Assembly: GCA_023627715.1 (NCBI GenBank)
Contig: JAMAHW010000001.1
Coordinates: 62,001 to 126,000 of the forward strand
Source of the DNA: Periconia sp. R9002
Lineage: Eukaryota; Ascomycota; Dothideomycetes; Pleosporales; Periconiaceae
Direction of reading: 5' to 3'
DNA length: 64,000 nt
The notes beneath the pieces are model-generated. The model saw only the letters and a list, made by a program, of their open reading frames with translations. It did not search any database and was not told where the DNA came from. The stretch's first letter is position 1. Every line of letters starts with the position of its first letter. Of the stretch, positions 44,165 through 55,709 are shown in pieces. The translations under genes were made by a program, and so were the position numbers.

Positions 44165-46660
44165 ATGGCCAAAAGGAAGCGGGATACTCCGGATGATGAA
44201 CCTGCTGACTTTGGACTGGGTGCAACTCTTGCGCACTTGAAAGATAGCGAGAGCGTCAGTTCGCAAATGAAGAACGAAGCCAACGACGGCAATGAAGGCT
44301 GGACGGTCGTCTCGAAAAAAAGACGGAAGTACGAAGAATATCGCCAGAAGCGCAAAAATAGGCGCCATAGGAAATCCGAGCCTGAAGACCGTGAAAAGTC
44401 TCGCCGTGCTGATTCTTCCGACGAACTATCGGGCGACGACCGCAAACCTCCAGAGCCATCGACCGAACCGTCCTCTGGTTTTGAGAACCCTTTCGCTTCT
44501 AAAACCGACAATGACGAATCCACGCGGCCGATTAACCCATTCAGTAGCCATGAGAAGAGGGCGGAAAGGGAAGCGCAGCACGAAGATGCGCCACCTGATG
44601 GCACGCTGTCTGCTCAGAACACACACAAAAGTAGTCGCCAGAGCGATAGAGAAGCACGTCGTAAAGAGCGCAAGCTTGAGCGGAATTACCCTGCGATTGA
44701 GCATGCCCCTCAGGCTCGCATACAAAGCTTTGTGAAGATCACGGACTTGCAAGCTTTAGCACTGTATATACTTGCTGAAGGCGTCGCTCCCCAATGGGTC
44801 GCTATACGGAACCGCGCAAGCATTCGTCACGTCGTCATGCTTATGGTTCCCGGCCTTGAAATGGGCATGTTCTCTGGCAAGATTCCATTGGAGGGTGACA
44901 CTCAAAGCGTGGATGCATCCAAGGACACCGACCGTGACGATGAGAAGCCCAAGCGCTTGACAGTAGATCCGGATGATTACTATCCGATCAAACTGAAATC
45001 ACATAAGATGCCTGCTGCATTGCAGCCCTTGTCTGAGGTGTTTCCTCATGTTTGGCCCATACGAGCCCAAGCAGATTATCGTGGTGACACATTTCTCAGA
45101 CTACATTCACCAATACATACAATGCTAATGTCGCAAATCCCAAAGAGCAGGGAGGAAAAACAGCTGAAAAAAAGCAAAGACCACAAAGGTCCTCTCCCTC
45201 AGAGTGATAAGCACTGGGAGAACAAGCGTACACCAATCACAGACTACATCGCCAGTCTTGCAGAACAGCAAGAAAACGAATTTGTTGTCCACCCAGCCTG
45301 GTTCTCGAGTCCCGAGGCCAAGGAAAGCGCGTATGTTAGCCGCAAAATCGCTGGTCAGGCATCGGAGCATGGTTGGGTTGATACTAACGTTACATCTCTC
45401 GAGGATGGTGAAGTGAGTGCTGATGAAATGGAATCAGGCAGTGTCACAGCAGGCAGACATGTACTCGCCGTGGACTGCGAAATGTGCAAATCTGATCAAG
45501 ACGAACAAGTACTTACCCGAATTAGCATCACAGATTGGGACGGTAACGTGGTCATGGACAAGCTGGTAAAGCCTGACGTTCCTATCAAAGATTACCTTAC
45601 CCAGTTTTCTGGAATTACACCAGCCATGCTTCAAGATGTAACCACAACTCTCCGAGACATTCAACAAGAGCTGCTGGAGCTTGTGACGCCTCGCACTATC
45701 CTTGTGGGACATTCGCTCAATTCGGATCTCAACGCCCTCAAACTCACACACCCGTTTCTGATTGATACCGGAATCCTCTTCCCACACGTTCGCGGACCCC
45801 CATACAAGCAATCACTCAAATGGCTTGCCCAAAGGTTCTTGCATAAGGAAATCCAGAAGGGTGTAAACGGACACGACAGCATCGAGGACGCTCGCACGGC
45901 TCTGGACTTGGTGAAGCAGAAGTGCGAGCGCGGCCCCACATGGGGTACAAATGAAACAAACGTTGAATCTATTTTCAAAAGGTTAGGACGAGTGAATCGT
46001 CCGCAGTCAGGCGGTGGTACAAGGGCAGGCGCTGTGGTTGATTGGGGCGAACCCAGCCGCGGGCATGGGGCTCAAGCACAAATGTCGATTGCATGTCAAA
46101 GTGATGAGGAAGTAGCCCAAGGCATTCAACACGCCCTGTCTGGCCAATGCCAAAACAAGGAGGGCATATCGGAGAAGGTTGACTTTGTGTGGGGGCGCCT
46201 CCGAGAACTGGAGTTGGCGCGGGGTTGGTGGGATGATGGCAGGACATCGGAGGACGTCGAAGCAATGCGACAATCCGCGTTGGCGAGATTGGGGCTGGGT
46301 GCTTCCCAAGCAGGACAAGAAGGACAAGCAGTTCCCGAAGGGGAAAACGGAAAGGAGAAGAAGGTGGAGGCAGAGGAGGTCACTGGTGCAGCCCTTGGCC
46401 ATGTGGTTTCCCAAACGGTCGACCGCATCGCTCGGATCTACGACGCTTTGCCACGATGCACCGCCCTGATCGTGTACAGTGGTACAGGCGACCCTCGGGA
46501 CATCCGTCGCCTTCAAAACATGCAGCAGACATACCGCCGGGAGTATGCGACAAAGAATTGGGACAAGCTCAGCGTGCAGTGGTCCGACTGGGAGGTTCAG
46601 GAGCTATCCAGTGCGTGCAAGCGCGCTCGGAAAGGAATTGGTTTCATGGTGGTCAAATGA
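44165..46660 (+). CDS. REX1-type DEDDh RNA exonuclease (Rnh70/REXO1 family)
   Basis: This is a nuclear 3'-5' RNA exonuclease of the Rex1/Rnh70 group, which trims 5S rRNA, 5.8S rRNA and tRNA precursor 3' ends. It is one exon of 831 residues. The N-terminal third is basic and Ser/Glu-rich, with a KRKR nuclear signal at the start. The DEDDh domain has VDCEM with Asp437 and Glu439, GHSLNSDLNAL with Asp521, and GHDSIEDAR with His570 and Asp575, so all five catalytic residues are present. KPDVPIKDYLTQFSGIT and SLKWLAQRFL are family strings. The C-terminal extension (from about residue 610) is Gly/Gln-rich and ends with a conserved-looking CTALIVYSGTGDPRD block. ATG 44165 is preferred over upstream non-ATG codons because it starts the basic NLS. 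Confidence 0.92.
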   Translation: MAKRKRDTPDDEPADFGLGATLAHLKDSESVSSQMKNEANDGNEGWTVVSKKRRKYEEYRQKRKNRRHRKSEPEDREKSRRADSSDELSGDDRKPPEPSTEPSSGFENPFASKTDNDESTRPINPFSSHEKRAEREAQHEDAPPDGTLSAQNTHKSSRQSDREARRKERKLERNYPAIEHAPQARIQSFVKITDLQALALYILAEGVAPQWVAIRNRASIRHVVMLMVPGLEMGMFSGKIPLEGDTQSVDASKDTDRDDEKPKRLTVDPDDYYPIKLKSHKMPAALQPLSEVFPHVWPIRAQADYRGDTFLRLHSPIHTMLMSQIPKSREEKQLKKSKDHKGPLPQSDKHWENKRTPITDYIASLAEQQENEFVVHPAWFSSPEAKESAYVSRKIAGQASEHGWVDTNVTSLEDGEVSADEMESGSVTAGRHVLAVDCEMCKSDQDEQVLTRISITDWDGNVVMDKLVKPDVPIKDYLTQFSGITPAMLQDVTTTLRDIQQELLELVTPRTILVGHSLNSDLNALKLTHPFLIDTGILFPHVRGPPYKQSLKWLAQRFLHKEIQKGVNGHDSIEDARTALDLVKQKCERGPTWGTNETNVESIFKRLGRVNRPQSGGGTRAGAVVDWGEPSRGHGAQAQMSIACQSDEEVAQGIQHALSGQCQNKEGISEKVDFVWGRLRELELARGWWDDGRTSEDVEAMRQSALARLGLGASQAGQEGQAVPEGENGKEKKVEAEEVTGAALGHVVSQTVDRIARIYDALPRCTALIVYSGTGDPRDIRRLQNMQQTYRREYATKNWDKLSVQWSDWEVQELSSACKRARKGIGFMVVK

Positions 46661-49600
46661 ATTGACGAGTTTGAGGCAATTCCTTCTGCTTTGTTTGCCT
46701 TTTCGTCCAACCCATTCCAATTATTTCTGTGCGACAGAAGACGGACTCTCTTTCGCGCGTGTGTGGGTTGGGTTGGGGTGGCACTACGGCGTTTCACAAA
46801 GGCGCAACAAGACCAACATGGAAGGGGTGTGAAAAATGGAAATGATGACGGAAACAGAAAAGACCCGACCAACCAATCCACTTAAGCATGTTACCGTTTA
46901 GCTAGGCTAGGTTAGCTCGCACGTAACTGCAATACAACGAAATAGCTATTTAGGTCGAATCCAGTAGGAGTTGTGTTCGTTTACTACATAACCAGACGGA
47001 CGGGAAGGGGGGTGGGCGGATCACTTAGGCCATCCTGCTTCTCGGTCGCGCGAAAAAAAGTGTGGGCGCAGGAATTCTAAAACAAAAGTACCTTAACGTT
47101 ATAGGGTGAGCGTCTCGTTCGGTCGTTGCTTGCGACACTGGAGCAGCTAGGGTTGCGCTCCTCCCATTTTTTACCTATTCGGCAATCGCAAACTACTCCA
47201 TACAGAGTAGTTTTCAAGCAAAAAAGAAAGAGAGAAAGAGAAGAGGACAAGGGTGTATCTTGTTCGTTTAATGCTAGCTGGGCAGCCTAACCTGTTGCAT
47301 ATCTTAGACTCGTCAGGCATTGTGGTTTTTTAGTTGCGCCGGTGCTGACGGCCAGGGATTGGTTTTTATTTGTGTTCACGAAATGTGTTTGCCTTGCCCT
47401 AAACCTCAAGTGTTCTTTTCTCGTTTGGGGGTTCGTAAATGCGAACCTAATGGGTGAAAATAGAGAGTGGTGCTTATTGACAACGGGTGGGTTATGATTG
47501 CCACTGGATGAAGAAAGCATCAATAAAACTACCTATTAAACTCAATTTCTTTTGTACGTGGTAATATTAATAGTAGAGAGTAAGAGTATTGGGGGACAAA
47601 ACCCTCCGAGGAAGATACGACCATCGTACGCGTAATACAGCTAGCTGACAGCAAGCTGGCAAAGCTGGCAAACAAGCGTTTGATTTCTCGTATTTTTGGG
47701 GCACTCTCTCCATCAATCTGTATACGGACAATAATTGATCGCGCATGTATGCGAGCGCCACCCGCGCCCAGCTCAGCCAAGGAAGGAAAGATTTCGCTAT
47801 CTATCCATCTTGCCCAAACACATGTCACACCAGGTCGTTTATTTACTTAGCTAGCGGGCGTTCTTGGTAAGGGAGTCTAGGTCCTTTTGTTTCGTTCCTC
47901 GCTCCGCCCGCTTTGCTCGATCCAGGGCATACGTACGAACGACCGCGTCTCGCATGTACCGGACGGACGGACTTAGTAATGAACACCCAGGTAAGGACCA
48001 GAAACCTCCGACCGATTGCGGGAGGGGGAGGGTTTGAAGGAACGACGCCCGGTGCAGGAGTATGGCCTGGAAAAGGTAGGAATGTGCGCGCCTTGGCCCC
48101 CAAAGTAACAGAAAAGTGTTTAATATACTGGCACTTGGATTTAGACTGGGAATGTAGATTTGCGGGAAACGGAGGTCAGTGAGAGGGCGTGTTTTTGAAA
48201 CCATGTAATGATTAACTTCCGGTGCACAGGCGTTTTGATGGCAGTAGGTAGGTACTTTGCGATTAGTGATTAGTATATGGTGTGGGGGGTGGACTTGTGT
48301 TGGGGCTAAAGTACGAAGTGCGAAGGCCTCTTATCGTGAGTAGGTATGTATGTAGGTATTTTTGATGCGCGATAGCAAACTAGCTCAGCTTTCCATGTCG
48401 GCGGGATCTGGATATAGGCAATAAAGTGGCGAGGGCCAAGTGAGCGACGGGATGAATAGAGTGTAGCTTACGAGCCACCCCCGATCTTTGTTGCTGACAG
48501 TGGATTGATTAAGCTACTCTATAGAGTAAATAGGGAGGATCCACTTTCCCGCTAGGTACGTACGATGTTCGATGTACGCGGTACTTGCGAGAGATCCGAA
48601 AAAAGACCCTTTTTCGGGGCACTGCGCACGCTTGGACCTTTTTCTTTCAATGATCAATCAATGCCTACTGTACGCAGTGCAAACGAAGCGAGCCTTGGAT
48701 TGCCGAACTCGGTGCCGGTTGTTCTTGTTATTCTCGCTCTTTTTTTCGTCTTCATTTCTTTCTGCAATTAAATTGACTTTGATCATGGATGTCATCATAT
48801 CGAATAATGAACGAGTACGATGTAGTACAGTACAAATGCGGTTATTATTGTTGGGATCGACCGCCGGGGGGAGGTAAGGGCTCGCATCGCGGGTGGCCGT
48901 ATAGCGAAAATGGGGCGGAAAAGCGAAAGCACTGAAGGAAAATAACCAAACCGTTCAAGAGAACAAAAAAGATGGAGCAGCTGTCACTGGCAAGGGTTCG
49001 ATTGGACGGTTGAGGGACGGGGTACATTGGGACATTGATAGATACGGGATGAGTGCAGGTGGATTGGGGGATAGGGAATGGTTTACGGTGTGGCTGCTGC
49101 TGCTGCTTGTTGCTTGCTGTGTGAGCCCTTGTCTCGGATTCCAAGTGCGAACGTTTATGCGAAGGACCGACTTCTCTCGGTGTTGTGGGGAGAAGGGATG
49201 GCATCATTTGCCGTAGCCATGGCACCACAATAGGGAAAAGGCTTATTTAATTATCATTGGTGTATTCAGGTAAACGGCAGCGGCATCATCAGCAACAGCA
49301 ACAGCAGTGAATGCAAAGCAGACCAAACGAGTAAATGAAAAAGAATCGATGACTAACCCGGAGCCAATGGCTACCGAACATGAGATGATGATGATGGATG
49401 GTGGTGATGATGGTGCATATATTTAGCCCCACGCAGCGCAAGCAAGACACGAAAGCAGTAAAAGTTACTGATTTGAGAAGTAATAACGAGAAGGCCAATG
49501 GACTCGCGCGAGCCAAAAATGTTGGCGCCCCCCGGCTGATTGGGCGCGCGCAGTGTCGGGGGACCAGCGTAACGTTTGAGAAGCTGCGGCAAGCAGCAAA

Positions 49601-51874
49601 TAAGAATAGTAAACATGCGCCCGGCCATGAATAATCAGCCGACTATTAATCGACTAAATAGGCCACGCTCTCTTTAGTAGATTGATGCGGAATCATCCAT
49701 CCAGTGTCGCATTAATCACGATAATAAAACTAGGGGCCAAGACCACTGTGGCAATCATGTGTGTACTTAGGTAATGATGAGTGAGTGGATTGGCCCGACT
49801 GGACACATGTGCACCACGGTTGTCTCGTAAGTACTGTAATAGCTATCCAGTTAGCCCCGGACACATTCACAGGACCATAGAATATGCCTAAAAGAGGGGT
49901 ATGTAGCGACCTGTCCCGGGGAGGGAGGGAAGTACGAGGTCTAGGTATTGAAGTGATTGATGATGGACGTTGAACGAGGCAATTTCCCGAAACCCTCCCT
50001 GATTGCGGGCGTAACTGAGAAACGAGGAGTGCGAGGGCGAAGCGAAGCGACGGGAACGAATGATGAAGTGGAAGAATGCATGCATGCAGTGGGTGACATG
50101 CGCAGGTGGGCCTCATTCATAGGGTCGGCGGAAAAGGCAAAGATAAAGCTGGCTGGCGTCTCGATTCCACGCAGTGCGACTCGCACGTAACGGCCGCCAT
50201 CTTTGTTTCTCTATCTGCTATTGCTATGCATAGTGGATCGGAAAAAAAAAGAATAAGACGGTCTCACAATAAATAGGCAATGAACGCATTTGGCAGGGCT
50301 TGCGGGACGGAGTTGTTGATCAGTCATCTATCACAAACCCATCGAGATGGTTGCTCCCTATCTCTCTCTCCCTCTCTCACACACACGAACGACGGCAGAA
50401 GCCAAACAGCAATATCTTTCCAGGTCGTATGGGCGCCATATGAAAAAGAAGGCGTCTTTGACCCAAAGGAGGGTTTAATAGGCGAGGAACGCTGTGGTTG
50501 GCCGGGCCCAAGAATGGAAAAAGGAAAAAACGCTGCGGCTTTTGCCTTTTTGCAGGGGACGGGTGTGCATGTGGAGCAGCACAAGGGTGCCAGGCATCGC
50601 ACGTATAAAAAGTCTTAGTGGAGGTGACGACGATAATAATAATAACAATATACTAATAACAATAATCATCAGACTAATAACAAAGGCGGGTTTGGTAATA
50701 CGGTAGCGGCAGATGCTAAACATGGAATCAACTTTTGCTAAATGTCGATCTGCCCTTCTCATCTATCTCGAGCGCCGCTCCCTTGCAGCCTCAGGTGGGT
50801 GGGTTTGAGTGCTTTTGGTTGGGATGGTCGCACCGAGCGGCGTAACGCTGTTGGCATTTTTGCATTGTCAGGCCATGTCATGACCTTGAACCATGCTAAT
50901 CATTGGGATGCTACAGTATTGATAGGTAGTGGGTATGGCATATGCTATGCTATGCCGCTTGCTCGTGATTAATTAAAAAATTCTCTCGCTGAATCCGTTG
51001 GGCTTGTTCCATGTACAGTACCTAGGTCTGTAGGCAGCCAAACTTTGCACACCCCATCCCGTTGCATCCATTGCCATCGTCATCGTCATCATCAACCATC
51101 AGCATGGATAAACAGAGTGTACAAAATACATGTGCCGTACGTACGCACTGTACATGCTACCTACTACGCCCGGCAAGGGGGCGGCGAAACTTCATTGACT
51201 TTCTGCGAACCTTGTTTTTTTGCGAGTCTGTGCTTGTGCTTGCTTGACTTTGCTCATGGCACACGGCAAAGTCATGTACATGTACGGTATGCTTTTGTCC
51301 CTTGTTTTGCGTTGGCTGCGTTGCTTTGCGCTCGTTGGGTGTGTGTGTACCGTCTGGTGGTGTGCTGTGCCGTTCGCGCTGATTGCCTACTTCAAGTATA
51401 TCTGCCAGGACCGGGGGGCAATCAGGCCCACCCATCTGCATGCACTCGGCGTATACATGTAAGAGCAAGGTGCAAGTGCACGCCAGCCTTTGTTCACGGG
51501 CAGCCAGCACCAGCAATAGGGCGAAATCTGACCGGACTGCCGTCTATCTCATTGCCTAGCGTCAGCGTTTCCATTGCTGTAACAGGCCGGCTGCAGATTA
51601 CCCTTTCTGTCCTCGACCCCTGTACATTAATCATAACTATACTTACATTGCCTCGTCTGGTCTGGTCTACTGACTCTGTAACTATGTGGTCAAGCTTGTT
51701 TAGTGATTAGGGCGTTTTCGCTGGCGCTTTTCCGTCTCAAGGCTCATCAATCAGCGCAAGGCTGCCGCCGGCACCCTCACTGTGACACACCCACACACAC
51801 GTACGTACGCGCACAAAAACGCACATACCTACCTACCGATCCATAACGTTACCTTCTTGAGACAAGACAGGATA
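46661..51874. other. Gene-free 5.2-kb region
   Basis: No supported protein gene, tRNA or rRNA. Open frames (for example 51045-51710 plus, 221 codons) have skewed composition and no domain. Visible structure is limited to short repeats: GATGAT/GGTGAT units at 49384-49415, an AAT/ATA tract at 50628-50670, CATCGT units near 51071-51090, and several GTACGTAC and ATGCATGC palindromes. It probably includes a long promoter and leader for the Mis18-like gene. Confidence 0.45.
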
Positions 51875-54800
51875 ATGGACGGACATGACGCCCCAGTCCA
51901 CGCCGCAGCGGCGGTCAGTGAGCATGAACAGGAGTTTGACGACGACGACGACGATCATCTGGATGGTGCCGCCGAAGCCCTCTGTCACCGTTGCCAGTGC
52001 CCCGTGGGAGAATTCTTCAATTCGTGGCTCAAAATCACCGCTTCGTAAGATTTCCCTGTTTGTTACTATACGCTGCGCTCCTAACCCAATGCCTACTTCC
52101 GGCCGTAGTGCAATTACATCTATTTCAGCGCCAGAGTCTAATATGACGAGCTAATCGTATCTACTTTAGATGCTATTTGCCTACCCTGCTCGGATCCTAC
52201 AGCTCCCTGCTCACGCCGCACGGCCGCCTGAAGCCGGCGCTGGAAACTGTCTTGAATGAATGGTATGTTTGATAAGCTTGCCCTAGCGGGGGGTGGATGT
52301 TCTTTTTTTTTCTTTCTCTGTCTTTCTCTGGTTTGCTCCATTTTCTTCTTCACTCATCATACATACCGTACCAATAACATACATACATACACTTCCCTCC
52401 GTTGTCCCTTTATCCTGTGGTTGCCTTCCTCTTTGTTACGGCCAGGTTGCACAACTTCCATGTTGGTCTGTCCTTAATTACAGACATTGGCTGTCACTTT
52501 ATTGATCACCAGGCCTGCCGTCACCAATCAATCTGCCAATTTGCCTCTTTCTTATCCATTTTGTTTTTCCTTTCCATTCTCCACTCGATTCAACTGGTCT
52601 TTCCTCGCGCTAGTCCATAATACAACAACGCTGCCCTGCACATAATTAGCACACTTCCGCCGCGCTATACCTTCACCATCTACCAGATACGCCCGTCCGC
52701 ATTCGTCATCGCTGCACACACCTGACACTTTTGCTGATACACCATCTCTCAGTATCATTCAGCCTCTGTCTTGTCCCGGCTGTCAATTACAACTCGGCTT
52801 CGAGGTCGTCAGTGCGCCCCTCCACCAGCAGTCATTCCGGTAAGCACCCATGTTTTCCTTAGCCTGTCCTTAGTTATACCTTATCATTCTTCCCTATATA
52901 TAACCGTATATGTATTACCCTTTGCCGTGGCGTCGGCTTGCAAGGGTCCGTTATGCACTATCTGCAAAAAGGTTATATTCGACAACAACTTATAATATCC
53001 TGCCACATTCCTTCCCGCGTATATTGCTGATTCAATTCTGTCGTTTTTCTCAACAGTGGCCGCGATTTCTTTCATCTCTCTCGCATCCAACTGCGATGCA
53101 AAGTGGCTCCAAACCACTACCGGACTGTTCAACCTCACGTAGGCACAATCTCCGGTCCATCGTCACCAACTATTAATCATTCGCCCGTTTCCGCCACAAG
53201 TCGCTTGCCTCCATCACCAGACAAACAAGCCATGGAAGTCGATTCGCGACCTGCACCCCCATTGTCGGGACCACGCCACCACTACCAACATCACATTGAT
53301 CAACATCACCACCACCACCATCATCACCAGCAACAACAACAACAGCAATCGAGTCACCATCAACATCAGCCATTGCACCAGGTAGAATCTCGCAGACCCT
53401 CACTGCCTCAGCCATCACCTCGCTCCCCTCCTGCGCCTCTCCCCTCTTCCAATGCCATTTCTCAGCCATCTCCAAGTAGTCAACCACTCCCGTTGCCCTC
53501 GCCGGTGGTTGGTGTGAAGCCGGTTCAGCAGCAGCATGTGCAGCAACCCGTCAAGGATAACAATACGAATGTAACCAGCCGCACACGAGAGCTAGCACCA
53601 GTCACGAGCTCGCATTCCATTTCACCTACCGAGCCTCGTAATAATGGCCAAACATATCCCCGGACCTCACAAGAAGTCCAGCTGGACGCCATCGACCGGT
53701 TGCAGACACAAATTTCACAAAATAGCAGTGCTTTGGTTGTGCATAGCCGCGATATGCGACGTTACGAAGAGACACTACAGCATCAAGATGAAAGCTTCCG
53801 GCGTGAGTTGCAAACCCAGTACCACCATCAGAATGGCGAAATTCGACGAATCGACGAGGCCGTTGGAAGGCTGCAGCTCGAAGTGCGAGGTATTCGTGAG
53901 TCAATGGACACGCTCTCGCGTGAAGTGCGGCGAGGGGCAGCTGCAAGTCAAGCTGCAGCCCCATCTGTGAGTGCCCAAGATTCTGCACTAGAACTCATGG
54001 CACAACAAGTAGCTGTCATCTCTCATCGCACCAATGAGATTGATACTTTGAAAATTACCATCGAAATTATGAAGAACAAGATTCAACGACTTGAAGACGC
54101 CGCTGCCACTCCTGCTCCTGTACCTGCACCTGCATTACCACCAGTTGCGAGCCGACCATATGCTTCGCCGCCTGCATCCCACACTCAACCAGCTCATGCA
54201 GCTGCACCATACCAGCCGCCATCTGCACAACCCACCAAGCCTGTACTCACATCTACCGCCATTCAAAGACAGCCTTCCTATCAATCACATCATTCTCATG
54301 GAAGCCCGATGATGGTTGCTACTCCTGAAGCCCCTGCAAGAGCAGAGCTTCCACCGTCCCAAACATGGGCTACAGTTAACGGCCCTACCAAGCGTGTCAA
54401 TGGTTTCGATAGCCCACAAGAGTCATTAGCACAAGCTCCTGGCTCACCACCGAAGCGCCTCAAACTCGCGCCTATTGAACCTCGTGGCACATATGCTAGC
54501 TCAGGGGCACAATTGCCTTCTTCATACGAATATGCAGACAGTGATTCTGAGGCCGCGAGGGCGCCGTCTCACACGTATGGTCCAGCACCGCAGCCTCACC
54601 CATCTCACCAAGCCCCCGAGGCCACATTGGCTTCCCAACATCAACACGCAACATTCGCGTCTTACAGCAACCAAGACGCACACTCGGATGACGGTTGGCG
54701 ACACGAATCTCAACGACTCATGGAAATGCGTACTCCCCGCGGCCGTGGTCGGGGAGGAGGTGGACCAGGAAGTCGCGGAGGACGCGTTCGCAAGAGTGCA

Positions 54801-55709
54801 GCCCATGTCCACCCCATCGGCACTCCAGAGTGGGAGAGGGATAGTTGGCAGGGTGCGTCTCAAGTAAGTCCGGATGGCTACTACATCATGTCACGTCCCA
54901 CACGGGGTATTGTTCGACGTGGAAGCGGTGGTGGAAACTCGTCACGTGGAGGACGTCCTCCGAGTTCGCATGGGCGCACGATAAGCTTAGGCCTCCAGGG
55001 AGTCACTGCCGGCGTAGGTATTGGACTACCCGCAGATCCCTATGCACACACTAAGAAAACAAGGAGTAAGCCGGTGCGCAACGCAGACGGCATCCTCATT
55101 CGTAAAGATGGCCGGCCTGATATGCGCTCGCAATCCTCGGCCGCCAACCTGCGAAAAGTCCACGCACGGAAGGAAGATGGGAGCCCTGGTCCTGACTCCA
55201 CTCCATCCAATCTTCGGCAAGCATCAAGCGCTGATGCTGAAACACCGAGTCCTCGGGAATACAGTGGTCAAGACATGGGTGACAGCATCGAAAAGAGACA
55301 CAGCCATGTTCTACATAAGATGTTTCCAGACGGCATCGAAAAATCAAGACAGGAACACGACTATGCACGCAAGGTCTTCGAAGAGGATCAAGATCACACA
55401 GTCCAGCCGCGAACGCAGAACCACCTACACGCTAGCCAATATTCCCAGGAATCAAAAGCTCGCTACTCGAAGATCAAAGATGAACATAGCAACCCAGGCA
55501 GTGTAGAGGGCAACGGCGATGTCGACATGGATCGTCCAGAGGACCAAGCAGATGATGAAGGTCAGACCCCAGGGGGCCAGAGCGACATCTCAGGTCACGA
55601 AAGCCAGTATGACCCCGTGAACGAAGCTCGACGGACACCTCCGGCGACAAAAGAGTCTGCTCAAGCGACGAATTCTGCGGACCTCAATTCTGAGCCGCCC
55701 TCGGCCTAA
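51875..55709 (+). CDS. Mis18/Yippee-like domain protein with coiled coils and RG-rich segments
   Basis: Exons are 51875-52044, 52170-52262, 52753-52839 and 53057-55709, giving exactly 1000 residues. The N-terminal 131 residues, joined from all four exons, contain CHRC (37-40) in CHRCQCPVGEFFNSW, then SCPGCQLQLGFEVV (Cys95, Cys98) and GRDFFHLSRIQL. The order (CxxC, W, CxxC plus LG-aromatic, RD-FF-L) matches the Mis18/Yippee zinc fold; human Mis18alpha has the same arrangement. Mis18 recruits CENP-A loading factors to centromeres. Unlike known short Mis18 proteins, this one continues with His8-Gln7 tracts (200-214), coiled coils (about 325-412 and 425-467), RG-rich runs (about 675-700 and 737-758), a basic conserved-looking segment (about 792-823) and an acidic tail. 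The first three introns are 125, 490 and 217 nt. A centromere role is inferred from the domain only. Confidence 0.8.
53304..53348 (+). repeat. Coding CAY/CAR repeat encoding His8-Gln7
   Basis: A run of histidine and glutamine codons lies inside exon 4 of the Mis18-like gene, encoding eight His then seven Gln (residues 200-214). Such tracts are prone to length change by slippage. Confidence 0.85.

Noticed and set aside
51045..51710. 221-codon plus-strand open frame
   Set aside because: Cys/Arg/His-heavy composition, no domain, no splice-compatible neighbours. It sits in the likely leader of the Mis18-like gene.
53232..55709. Model of a separate gene starting at ATG 53232
   Set aside because: The exon joins from 51875 restore one frame, and the resulting N-terminus carries a family pattern, so a single gene explains the data better.
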